Source: Paenimyroides baculatum (GTDB lineage: Bacteria > Bacteroidota > Bacteroidia > Flavobacteriales > Flavobacteriaceae). Taken from it: a stretch of 64,000 bases of DNA. The position numbers and the translations under genes are program-made. The stretch is from contig NZ_VWSG01000008.1 in NCBI RefSeq assembly GCF_008629655.1, positions 99,117 to 163,116 on the forward strand. Reading direction: 5' to 3'. Numbering within the stretch: position 1 is the stretch's first letter; every line of letters begins with the position of its first letter. Shown here piece after piece: positions 44,974 through 53,219 of this stretch. The notes beneath the pieces are model-generated. The model did no database searches. It saw nothing but the letters and a program-made list of their open reading frames with translations, and was not told the origin of the DNA.

Positions 44974-45450
44974 ATGAAGATATTGTCAAAAATCAGAAGT
45001 CTTAAGTTTGCTATTTACAAGTTTTTAGGTAAGTTTATACCTTACTTTAAAAATAAATTACTATTTATGACACTTATTAGATTAAAAGAAGATATCAAGG
45101 AAAGGTTGAACGACATTTTAAAGGAAAAATTTAAAGGGTATATACTTGCTACTGATGTTTTATTTGACTGTTCAAATGATGACGAGGTTAAAACTTCTAT
45201 GGCTAAATACAATATTGATAATACTATAAAAGAATCAAAATTAAATTATTCGATATTGTTTAATTGTAATAATGCGAATGTATTTGATATTATTATTTAC
45301 TATTGTGAAAATGATATCAAATTAAAATATAAAATAAAGCAAGAGGTTACTTCTGAAGAATTAGATAATTTTAAAGAAGTTGAAAAATGTCTGTTAGAAA
45401 ATAAAGATTTTTTAATTAGTAAATTTGAAGTTTTCAGGAAAGTATATTAA
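44974..45450 (+). CDS. Uncharacterised cargo protein
   Basis: A 158-residue protein with a basic, amphipathic N-terminus (KILSKIRSLKFAIYKFLGKF) and an acidic alpha/beta remainder (LRLKEDIKERLNDILKEKFK type helices, then YSILFNCNNANVFDIIIYY). There is no recognised domain, signal peptide or catalytic motif. Its strong AT bias matches the rest of the transposon cargo. A terminator directly follows. Confidence 0.6.
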   Translation: MKILSKIRSLKFAIYKFLGKFIPYFKNKLLFMTLIRLKEDIKERLNDILKEKFKGYILATDVLFDCSNDDEVKTSMAKYNIDNTIKESKLNYSILFNCNNANVFDIIIYYCENDIKLKYKIKQEVTSEELDNFKEVEKCLLENKDFLISKFEVFRKVY

Positions 45451-45454
45451 ATAA

Positions 45455-45484
45455 AAACCTCAGTAATTAAACTGAGGTTTTTTC
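45455..45484 (+). terminator. Rho-independent terminator in the transposon cargo
   Basis: AAACCTCAGT-AATTAA-ACTGAGGTTT with TTTT after it. The stem is nearly the same as in the terminator at 43135-43163. Confidence 0.85.
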
Positions 45485-45505
45485 ACTTTCACAACAAATA
45501 CTGAA

Positions 45506-45646
45506 TTAATCTTCCGACTCTTCTTCCTTGTTTTCGTTTACTTCTGATGTTGAAGTATTATTTTCTGTTGATTCTTGAACTGTTTCTGAATTTGAGGTGT
45601 TGATGTTAGAGAAGTGTTCAAGAATATGTTCTGATAATGATTTCAT
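45506..45646 (-). CDS. Possible small acidic protein (46 residues)
   Basis: An ATG at 45644-45646 opens 46 codons: MKSLSEHILEHFSNINTSNS, then a Ser/Thr/Glu-rich acidic tail ending NKEEESED. It could be a short real gene lying between the terminator and the HEPN-like gene. The low-complexity tail makes it uncertain. Confidence 0.4.
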   Translation of the reverse strand: MKSLSEHILEHFSNINTSNSETVQESTENNTSTSEVNENKEEESED

Positions 45647-45690
45647 CTTTATAAAGTTTATGATTTATAAAGTATGTATGATGAACGAAT

Positions 45691-46473
45691 TTAAAAGTCT
45701 TCATTACATGGGCAATCAATAACATAATTATTAGTGTAAAAATTTATAAAGTCTCTAACAGCAAGAAAAGTATCGTCGTATTTAAAATTTAATATTTTTT
45801 TGAAAATCTCAATCTGACTTTTACCATTATCATCACTTTTAGTATGAATAATCATATCTCGAAGCTCTTTTAAATTTTTAATATGTTGATTTTTAGGTGT
45901 AGCTTTTTTAAAATAATCTTTTCCTTCATAAAAGTACGGCAATACTTTATTTATCTTATCGTAGAAAGAAAACGTTAATTGTATTTGATCACGATTGTAA
46001 ACTTCAGTTCGATTTTTTAATTTTTGTTCATAATTCTTATTTACTGGTAATAATGAATTTATAAATGATTCTAATGTTGTGAATAAATTTATGATACAAG
46101 AAGAAGAGTAGCCATAAAAGTTATATAATAGATCACTGTTAGTCTCACTAAATGTTTTAACATCACCTAATTTATGTAACATTTCTTTTGATAATTCCTT
46201 ACGACGCACATTCAGTTTATAGGCAAAATCATAATATACTAATGTAAGGTCTGGCATTGGTATGGTAATATGTTTGCCTGAGTGATTATATATAAATGCA
46301 TGTAAATTACTACTATCAGATGTTTGCAGTATTACAAAATTACTTTTGCTTGCACGAGCCAATGTACTTTTATCTAAATTATCAACTGGAACAAATTCAA
46401 ATTGATTATTTTGATGAAGATTAATATCTTTATATACGTCTTCAAATAGATATTTTTTTAAAATATGTTTCAT
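45691..46473 (-). CDS. HEPN-like protein (transposon cargo)
   Basis: A 260-residue protein. The C-terminal helical half contains a HEPN-type R-x4-H motif, Arg205 to His210 in LKELRDMIIHTK, after a helix CIINLFTTLESFINSLLP that matches the usual first HEPN helix. HEPN proteins are often RNases of toxin-antitoxin or defence systems. The N-terminal half (about 1-110, with HAFIYNHSGKHITIPMP) is not recognised. It is read leftward from just inside the right inverted repeat. An antitoxin gene is not obvious; the small acidic frame downstream is a weak candidate. Confidence 0.62.
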   Translation of the reverse strand: MKHILKKYLFEDVYKDINLHQNNQFEFVPVDNLDKSTLARASKSNFVILQTSDSSNLHAFIYNHSGKHITIPMPDLTLVYYDFAYKLNVRRKELSKEMLHKLGDVKTFSETNSDLLYNFYGYSSSCIINLFTTLESFINSLLPVNKNYEQKLKNRTEVYNRDQIQLTFSFYDKINKVLPYFYEGKDYFKKATPKNQHIKNLKELRDMIIHTKSDDNGKSQIEIFKKILNFKYDDTFLAVRDFINFYTNNYVIDCPCNEDF

Positions 46474-46526
46474 AATGTACTTTTTCCAAATCTAAGTAAA
46501 AATCAAATATTTAATTAAATTTATTT

Positions 46527-46552
46527 TTGGTACATTCAAGTATATAGGTGTC
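46527..46552 (-). repeat. Right terminal inverted repeat
   Basis: On the minus strand it begins GACACCTATATACTTGAATG, matching the left end at 25 of 26 positions. Confidence 0.9.
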
Positions 46553-49163
46553 TAAATTAGTTGTATTAGGAGATCCAGGCTCTGGAAAATCAACAATATT
46601 AAAACATTTAGCCTATAATATTTGTACCAATAGACCTACCGAAAGTCAATTTAACGACCTAGTTCCTGTTGTAATTAAAGGAAGTGAATTTGCAAAGTAT
46701 GTTTCAACAACATCAAAAAACCTCTCGGAATACATCATTGATCATATTGATAAAAAGTATGAGTTGTTGTTTACTCAAAAACTTGAAAGTAATCAACTAA
46801 TTGTCTTAGTTGATGGAATAGATGAGATAAACATAACAAGCCTTCGCCATACTGTAGTAAATCGAATAAATGCTTTTATTGCTCAATACACAGAAACAAA
46901 AATTATAGTATCCTCAAGAATTGTAGGATATAAAGAAACTAGATTAAACGGTTACTTCAACCATCTTGAAGTAATGAAATTTAGAGAAAAGCAAATTAAA
47001 AAATTTATCACTAATTGGTATTTATCGGTAGAATCAAATTCTGATAATGATCTGGAACAAGCACAACAAATTGCAAACGAACTTTTTTATTCAATAAGAC
47101 AAAATAAATCAGTATTGAACATGGCAAGTAATCCGTTACTTGTTACAATTATTACACTTATACATTACCAAGGTGGAACATTACCTGAAAGAAGAGCCTC
47201 ACTTTACGATATAGCCACATCAACTTTTTTAGAAAATTGGGTTCGTCAAAGGGAGTCGCAAAGGAAATCAAATTTTGACAAAGAAACACTTATTGCCATA
47301 CTTGCTCCAATTTCATATTATATACACCAGAATTTTACTACAGGTCTAATTACGGAAAATGAGTTAAAAGCACTTTTTCAAAAAGAGTATAGAAATGTTT
47401 ACCCTTACCAAAAACCAAGGGAAGAAGCTCAAGATTTAAAGGACATCATTGACTTTCTGAGGGAAGATGCTGGTTTTCTATTTGAAAAGGGCTTAAGCAA
47501 AAATGGAGAATCTATGTTTGGATTTGTCCATCAAACATTCCAAGAATACTTTACAGCACTTGAATTTAAAACACGATGGAAAGAAGGATGTTATAAGACC
47601 AATTTTGGAGAGTATGTTTTTAATTCGGCTTGGAGCGAAGTAATTAAACTAACCGCCTCACTATTTAAATTTAGTGAACAAAGTCGTTTAGGAAGGCAGT
47701 ATGCAACTAATTTTGTAAAGGATATTCTAGCTGTTAACGATATAATTCCCGAAATGTATCGACCTCTCACAGCAGTTCTTCAAATACTTAAAGATGATAC
47801 AGAAATTGAGTTTCCATTTTTCATAGAAATAATCGACAAAATATTCAATGAAATTTTAATTCATAATGAACATAGTCATTCCGAAAAAAATAATCATAAT
47901 AAAGAAGTGTTTAGATTCAAGCACTTTATTGAGACATTAATTGAAACTAAAACTTATCAGAATTATATTATTGAACGGATAATTAAAGAAATTAATAACG
48001 AAAATGTATCACCTATTTTGAGATTCAACTTAATTCAAATATTAATGCATAAAGCAGAAGCCACTATTGTGTATGAGGAATTGATTAAGATACTTAAATC
48101 TGATAATACAAAGCTAAAAGAACTACTATTCAATTATAATGTAGTAATGCCTGTTTCAAATATTGTTTTTTCTTCTGAGTTCCGAGATGAGATTGTAAAA
48201 TTTATAAACTCAGTTCAGTATTTAAAGGGATATGATGGACATCTTCCAACTCAATACCATTGTGCTTTTGATTCAGCACAAAATAATTATAAGTATTACA
48301 TCAAAAACGGAGATCTAGGTGATTACATTCAAAAAATAAAAGATGAACGATTTCTATCAATTAGACTAGTTCAAAATGAAAAAATGCGAATTGATTTTGT
48401 AAACTTTATTGTTTTTTCAATTGGGATGAGTGATATTGAAGAATTGAAAGAGTTTGTCAAAGTTCTAAAGCAAGAATATAAAGGTCTAGAATTACCTAAA
48501 ATAGAAAATCGAATAAAAGAACTTGAGGAATTTAAATCTTATGATTTGGAAAAATATGAAATATGTAAATTTAAAGGAACAAAAATATATTTAAAGAAAA
48601 GTGACACCTCAAAAATCGCACTGATCAAAGACAATAAAGTTAATTTTATTACTTTTCCACTGAACGAAAAGGATCTAAGTACATATTTTTTAGATGAAAC
48701 AGAATCTTATCTTAAGTTTCTAGATTTAATGATTCCCATAATAATGAAATCAAAAACTGAATTTGCGATTGATAATTATCAGATACTCCTAAATTTTATT
48801 AAGTATCAAAACACTATACACTGGTATACAAATATAGAGACAAGCAATGTTTTAAATTTTGCATTGAAAATTCTATTTAATACCTCTACAGTAGATTCTA
48901 AAAAACTCCTCCAATGGATAAAAAATCAAAGAGAAGTTCGTCATAGAAAATTTGAATTAGAAGAGGGTTTTGATAAAAGAAAATTCATTTCAGAAGTTAC
49001 TGCCTCAAAATTAGACTTATTCGAAAAGCTATATTTAATATACCTCGTTGGTGAAAAATCAGATTATGATAACTTAATATTACCGACAATTGAAAGTATG
49101 AAAAAAGCAAAATCAGAAAAGAAAAAAAATGAAATAAGAGAGATTTTGTACGAAGTTTTATAA
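46548..49163 (+). pseudogene. NACHT-type STAND NTPase, N-terminus removed by the transposon
   Basis: An 871-codon frame beginning inside the inverted repeat (GTG 46548); native sequence starts at about 46553 with KLVVLGDPGSGKST, the Walker A motif (residues 8-16). Walker B is LIVLVDGIDEI (about 84-94), and the usual NACHT helical parts follow (FIAQYTETKIIVSSRIVGY, SNPLLVTIITLIHY, FGFVHQTFQEYFTALEF). The C-terminal 500 residues are helical and not recognised. NACHT proteins sense phage or other triggers. The domain that normally precedes Walker A is missing; the SMEK fragment at 40321 is its likely former start. Expression from the GTG is possible but would give an effector-less protein. Confidence 0.8.
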
Positions 49164-49226
49164 AGTAACTTCCGCCAACAGTGGTAACTGTTGCACAACT
49201 CCATTTTTGGCGATATGACCACGAAA

Positions 49227-49276
49227 TAGTATAAAAACAACCTCTTTAAAAGCGATTTTAAGGAAGTTGTTTTTAC
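49227..49276. terminator. Hairpin terminator between NACHT and MerR genes
   Basis: AAAAACAAC (about 49228) and GTTGTTTTT (about 49266) pair, with inner TTAAAA/TTTTAA pairing, between convergent genes. Confidence 0.6.
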
Positions 49277-49324
49277 CCTTAAATACTGAATTATAAAATA
49301 GGTAGCCAATAGTAAGGTTATGAA

Positions 49325-49687
49325 CTAACAACCTCCATCCTCAATATCAACAATACAGTCCGCAAGCAACTTTCTAACATCTTGTAACTGCTGTATTTTA
49401 ATGTCAATTTCATTGATCTTATTGGTTACTACCTCAACTTTCTTGGTAACGGAAAGTCGTTTGTTATACCAGCTGTCTAACAGCTTTTTAATTTCAGCCA
49501 AGGTAAAGCCGCCATCCTTGGTGCCTTTAATCATTTCAACTTTTTGTACAATGCTTTCATCATAGTCTTTGTAGTTGTTGGTTTTTACTTTTTCGTTAAC
49601 CGTACCTTTAAATAAACCATAATTTTCATAATACCTTAAAGTAGCAATAGGCACGCCGGTGCGCTTAGACAATTCGTTTATTAACAT
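49325..49687 (-). CDS. MerR-family regulator with C-terminal cysteines
   Basis: A 120-residue protein with an N-terminal MerR winged HTH (LINELSKRTGVPIATLRYYENYGL), a dimerisation coiled coil (VVTNKINEIDIKIQQLQDVRKLL) and a short tail with cysteines (ADCIVDIEDGGC). In metal- or oxidant-sensing MerR proteins such cysteines bind the effector, although the spacing here differs from the classical mercury set. No efflux or resistance gene adjoins it. It is divergent from the ParDE pair across a 128-bp gap. Confidence 0.85.
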   Translation of the reverse strand: MLINELSKRTGVPIATLRYYENYGLFKGTVNEKVKTNNYKDYDESIVQKVEMIKGTKDGGFTLAEIKKLLDSWYNKRLSVTKKVEVVTNKINEIDIKIQQLQDVRKLLADCIVDIEDGGC

Positions 49688-49759
49688 AAGCCCTTAAACA
49701 GTCGCCCCTGCTTTTTTCCTTTAGCCGCAACAGATTTGACAAATTTCCTGCAAATAAAT

Positions 49760-49790
49760 TTTGAACAAATACCAAAACTTGGTATATTTG
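49760..49790 (+). promoter_or_regulatory. parDE promoter with embedded operator
   Basis: TTTG (49760-49763), 19 bp, then TATATTTG (49783-49790): a near-ideal Bacteroidota promoter. A perfect 7-bp inverted repeat ATACCAA-AAC-TTGGTAT (49769-49785) overlaps the -7 box, as expected for autorepression by the antitoxin. Confidence 0.72.
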
Positions 49791-49815
49791 ATTTTAGAAA
49801 TTTAATCAAATAGTA

Positions 49816-50064
49816 ATGGCAAAAAATACATCGATTTTATTGGGCGATTATTTCGACAATTTTATCAATTCACAAATAAAAACGGGAAAATATTCTTCTG
49901 CAAGTGAGGTTGTAAGAGCTGCTTTAAGAATGTTTGAACACGAAGAAACTAAAAAAACACAATTAATTAAAGAATTGAAAAAAGGAGAAAAATCTGGTTT
50001 CTCAACAAATTTCAATCGAGAAACTTTCAAACAAAATTTACATCAAAAATATTCTGCTAAATAA
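49816..50064 (+). CDS. parD: ParD-family antitoxin
   Basis: An 82-residue protein with the ParD ribbon-helix-helix N-terminus (SILLGDYFDNFINSQIKTGK followed by YSSASEVVRAALRMFE) and a flexible acidic/basic C-terminal half that would wrap the toxin. ParD antitoxins neutralise ParE toxins and repress their own operon. The stop overlaps the toxin start by one base (TAATG), the standard coupling. Confidence in the family is high; the stability role for the island is inferred. Confidence 0.88.
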   Translation: MAKNTSILLGDYFDNFINSQIKTGKYSSASEVVRAALRMFEHEETKKTQLIKELKKGEKSGFSTNFNRETFKQNLHQKYSAK

Positions 50065-50363
50065 TGAATTACAAAATAAGTAATCAAGCAGAAATTGATT
50101 TAGAAAATATTTGGCTTTATACTTTTGAAGAATGGTCTTTGGAACAAGCTGATTATTATCTTGATTTAATTATAGACGAAATCGAATATATTTCTAAAAA
50201 TCCAAAGTCTGGAAAAGATTATAATGATGTTAGGAAAGGATATTTTAGATCTCAGGCAAAATCACATTTCATTTTTTACCGCATTAATCTAAAAGAAGAA
50301 ATGGTAGAAATTATCAGAATTCTTCATCAGCAAATGGATATCGAAATGCACATAAACGAATAG
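50064..50363 (+). CDS. parE: ParE/RelE-superfamily toxin
   Basis: A 99-residue protein of the ParE/RelE fold: YKISNQAEIDLENIWLYTFEEW, then a middle DLIIDEIEYISKNPKSGKDY and the terminal strands YRSQAKSH..FYRINLKEEMVEIIRILHQQMD. ParE members poison DNA gyrase; RelE members cut mRNA. The LENIWLYT and ILHQ(Q)MD pattern fits ParE. It is coupled to the ParD gene upstream. Confidence 0.88.
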   Translation: MNYKISNQAEIDLENIWLYTFEEWSLEQADYYLDLIIDEIEYISKNPKSGKDYNDVRKGYFRSQAKSHFIFYRINLKEEMVEIIRILHQQMDIEMHINE

Positions 50364-50502
50364 TAAACCGTAAAGATACCAATCAAACGTTTACACAATG
50401 GTGGCAAGATATGAAGTAGATGGCGCTGACCGCTGAAACGGATTCAGTTTTGCAGCTTCAACCTTCCTATTCGGATGTATGGAACAACTGTTGTAGAAAA
50501 AT

Positions 50503-50536
50503 AAAAAGCTGTCCGCACATGTGCAGACAGCTTTTT
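50503..50536 (-). terminator. Rho-independent terminator after the DoxD-DoxA gene
   Basis: An 11-bp stem AAAAAGCTGTC/GACAGCTTTTT with a loop that is itself a palindrome (GCACATGTGC), ending 14 bp after the stop codon of the minus-strand gene. Confidence 0.82.
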
Positions 50537-50549
50537 AGTCAGTAAGGTA

Positions 50550-51557
50550 CTACATTATTTTAGCAGTCCATTCAATACCGCTAATGTCGGTCAGTTTCAA
50601 ACTAAAACCTTTTTTAAGTGAAATTTCTTCTAGGTCTATAGCTATATCGGCTTTTGCTCCAAGCGGTAAAATCAAACTGTGTGCTCCTGGTTTTATTTTT
50701 GCCACATAATGGTTAGTGATCTTTTCTTTTGGAAATTGCGCCAGTTCCTCCTGACCAATGGTCTTAACCACCTGCTTATTTTCATCCAAAATCTGTATGC
50801 GTATCAAAAAAGAGCCGTAAACATCTGCCCCCTCTACCCTGAATAACTGAAAGTAAAGTTGCGAACCGTTTTTCCTGATGTTTGAAATTTCAACTTTGGG
50901 CCTCACCGATTTGTTATGAAGCGTTCCAAACACACCACCGTGAAAATACTGATTGGTAAACAGCGTCAGTCCAGATATGAATAACGACATTACCAAAACT
51001 TTTGGTGCTAGATTTTTAATGGGTAGGTTTCCCGAACCTAAATAGGCAAACCACTTTTTGCGTGTAAAACGATGCGGTTTGTTTAGCAGATACTTATCAA
51101 GCGAATAAGCACCGCTTCCTGTTAAAAACAAGACAAAACCGCTTGCTACACCCAAAACACCTATTTGCCATTCGTCCAAACAGGTCGTGCCAAGCCAACC
51201 CGAGCCTAACAGTATACCTAATGCCAGAAAGAAGACGCCAATGCTCATCAGCCTGGTAAACAGACCAAGAATGAGAAACAAGCCTACAATGGCTTCTACA
51301 ATCGTAAAAACAACCATTGAAATTTGCAACGCGTCGGGGTTGGAAACCAGATATTCGATAATTGGTTTAATGCCCAAAGCATTCGGAAGAAAGTGGTTGA
51401 ATTTTTCTCCTATATAACCAGCTTCTTCAGGAATAAGTTTGTTCTCTAAAATCAGCCTTCGCCAGAATGCCGAAAAATACGTCCAGCCGATTACCCAGCG
51501 GAGCGATAACGTAAAAAGTCCGACGTTGCCGGTTGTAAAATCTGTATATTGTTTCAT
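50550..51557 (-). CDS. DoxD-DoxA fusion (thiosulfate:quinone oxidoreductase-like)
   Basis: A 335-residue protein. Residues 1-160 are a DoxX/DoxD-type four-helix membrane domain (SLRWVIGWTYFSAFWRR, FTIVEAIVGLFLILGLFTR, FFLALGILLGSGWLGTTCLDEW). After another membrane helix (near 190-205, VLVMSLFISGLTLFTN) a beta-rich C-terminal part (about 220-335, EISNIRKNGSQLYFQLFRVEG) fits DoxA. In Acidianus, DoxD and DoxA are the two subunits of thiosulfate:quinone oxidoreductase; the fused form is found in Bacteroidota. The activity is inferred from the family. Confidence 0.82.
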   Translation of the reverse strand: MKQYTDFTTGNVGLFTLSLRWVIGWTYFSAFWRRLILENKLIPEEAGYIGEKFNHFLPNALGIKPIIEYLVSNPDALQISMVVFTIVEAIVGLFLILGLFTRLMSIGVFFLALGILLGSGWLGTTCLDEWQIGVLGVASGFVLFLTGSGAYSLDKYLLNKPHRFTRKKWFAYLGSGNLPIKNLAPKVLVMSLFISGLTLFTNQYFHGGVFGTLHNKSVRPKVEISNIRKNGSQLYFQLFRVEGADVYGSFLIRIQILDENKQVVKTIGQEELAQFPKEKITNHYVAKIKPGAHSLILPLGAKADIAIDLEEISLKKGFSLKLTDISGIEWTAKIM

Positions 51558-51607
51558 TGAATGTATATTTTATTAAACGTAAAAAATAATAGTATTTAAG
51601 TGTAAAC

Positions 51608-51982
51608 TTATACTATGGCAATTTTAAGGCGTTTGTATAAAATATATTTTGGCGGACTGTTGCCCGAAGATGTTTTTTGATAAGTACTGCAAACCTTTGT
51701 GGGATGTGCCCCAAAATACTGGTTACCGCAAAAATCTACGCCGTCAAATTGTTTGTTGACGGTAAATTTATAGGCAACTGAAATTTGCTGACTTTTATCT
51801 TGGAGATACAGACAGCTGCCAACCGCAGCAGTCGCCTTTGATATGTTGAGTGGCTTGGCATAAGCAGTATTGGCAGTAGACAACATTGCTTCCTTGACAG
51901 TACACGGACTTAACGAAAACAACATAAACCACATCAATACGATGTGTCTGAAATTTCTGATATGGCTCTTCGTTTGCAACAT
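51608..51982 (-). CDS. Small secreted cysteine-containing protein
   Basis: A 124-residue protein with an N-terminal hydrophobic stretch (IVLMWFMLFSLSPCTVKEAML), then a short mature domain with paired cysteines (VGSCLYLQD, VDFCGNQYFG, TKVCSTYQ). I do not recognise a family. It ends 50 bp before the DoxD-DoxA gene on the same strand, so the two probably form an operon; a role in sulfur or redox chemistry is only suggested by that. Confidence 0.6.
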   Translation of the reverse strand: MLQTKSHIRNFRHIVLMWFMLFSLSPCTVKEAMLSTANTAYAKPLNISKATAAVGSCLYLQDKSQQISVAYKFTVNKQFDGVDFCGNQYFGAHPTKVCSTYQKTSSGNSPPKYILYKRLKIAIV

Positions 51983-52135
51983 TCTTACAAAGTTACAGTT
52001 AATTTAATTGTATGCTATAACTATTGATTTAATCTTCAATGAATGAACCTTGCGCTGCTTTAAGTCATCTATAAAGAAGGTGCAAAGTATATACAGTTAG
52101 TATAAACTGTTTTGTAAAATAAAAATAAACAATGC

Positions 52136-52852
52136 TTATCCATTCCTTGTCTCAACAAAACAAGCCATAACCGTATGCACAGGGTGCGGTGACTCACTCG
52201 TTGCATCATCCGTGTAAACCACGGCTAATCCAACAAAGGGTAATTGTCCATCTAAATCGTCCGCAGGGGCAAAATCCACAAGCTGATCTTCATTTTTGGT
52301 TTGCCCGTCAAGCTTTACGTACTGTCTATTGGATTCGGTTAAAAAAATCTCGCCATCATTTACACCATACCATCCGGTTGCTACCTCTAAAAATAGTCCT
52401 TTGTATTTTACTGCCAGTTCGTATGGGATTATGCCTAAATTAAGTTTGTTAGTTTTGGCATCATACAACAAAGTGCTTGGGTCGATTTTTGAATTCTTAT
52501 TGAGTGATTTGTTGCTGAGGCTACTGTAGCTGTCCAATTCGTGTATAAGCTCGTTAAAAGTTTTTTCCGTCTCGTTTTTGGCAATTTGCAGAAAAGTCGC
52601 CATCAGCTGGTTGTGGAAAGTACCGTCTTTCTGCCGCCACAAATAGGGTTGTAATTGTTGCTTTAGGCTTTTAACATATCGGGATACTTGCGCAAACCGC
52701 TCCTGACCCACTTTTATATTCGGGTGGTTCTGGGTGGCTGCCTTGGTAAACCCGCCCGAATAACGCTTTACGTATGTTTTACCATTACGCTGGCAAAATA
52801 TAAAATCTCCCAAACGTCCCCGTATGTTAAAAATATTGTCTGCCTTAGCCAT
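52136..52852 (-). CDS. Uncharacterised Bacteroidota protein
   Basis: About 238 residues starting MAKADNIFNIRGRLGDFIFC, with QRNGKTYVKRYSGGFTKAA after it. This N-terminal pattern (RGRLGDFxF, KTYVKRYSGG) recurs in Bacteroidota proteins that I know only as hypothetical. The frame is open to 52930 but the extra 26 residues look unnatural, so I use the ATG at 52852. The C-terminal half is beta-rich (LGIIPYELAVKYKGLFLEVATGW). No catalytic motif is seen. Confidence 0.62.
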   Translation of the reverse strand: MAKADNIFNIRGRLGDFIFCQRNGKTYVKRYSGGFTKAATQNHPNIKVGQERFAQVSRYVKSLKQQLQPYLWRQKDGTFHNQLMATFLQIAKNETEKTFNELIHELDSYSSLSNKSLNKNSKIDPSTLLYDAKTNKLNLGIIPYELAVKYKGLFLEVATGWYGVNDGEIFLTESNRQYVKLDGQTKNEDQLVDFAPADDLDGQLPFVGLAVVYTDDATSESPHPVHTVMACFVETRNG

Positions 52853-53219
52853 ACTCTTGTGTTTTATACCATATTTTGTGCAGTTATCAAAAATACGAAA
52901 AAAAATGCTACCTTTCAATTTCTCCACCATTCCCCATTCCCCAATAAAATCGCATCAATGCCGTGTTTACTGCATACCAAAGCCGTGTAATATCCATAGT
53001 TTAGTATATTTGACCTTACAGACACGCATTTTTATAGGGTCATTCATTTTACGGATAGAATATAGTTTTTTTAGTATTATTGAGAGATGATTTTTAATGA
53101 TATTTTAATATGTTGAACGTACGGTTTAATAATTTGCAAAATCATCTATATTTGCTGTAAATAGTCAAAAAACAAAAGACTGCTTTTTTTTAGTTTACAG
53201 TTTATTAAATAATCCATTC
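52853..53219. other. Intergenic region before the second hybrid kinase
   Basis: A 367-bp gene-free stretch. TATATTTG at 53147-53154 fits a -7 box for the rightward kinase, without a convincing -33 partner. Nothing else is seen. Confidence 0.4.

Larger units (their letters stand above)
40655..46552. mobile_element. IS1595-family transposon with five or six passenger genes
   Basis: The 5.9-kb element is bounded by 26-bp inverted repeats that match at 25 positions, carries one complete ISXO2-like transposase at the left end and cargo genes after it, and interrupts a SMEK-NACHT type gene. IS1595-family elements with passenger genes are known. The family normally duplicates 8 bp of target; here the flanks TTTTATAA (left) and TAAATTAG (right) do not match, so an adjacent deletion or recombination between two insertions is likely. 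Confidence 0.82.

Noticed and set aside
50364..50430. Possible gene remnant after parE (RKDTNQTFTQWWQDMK-like reading)
   Set aside because: Too short to assign; could be chance.
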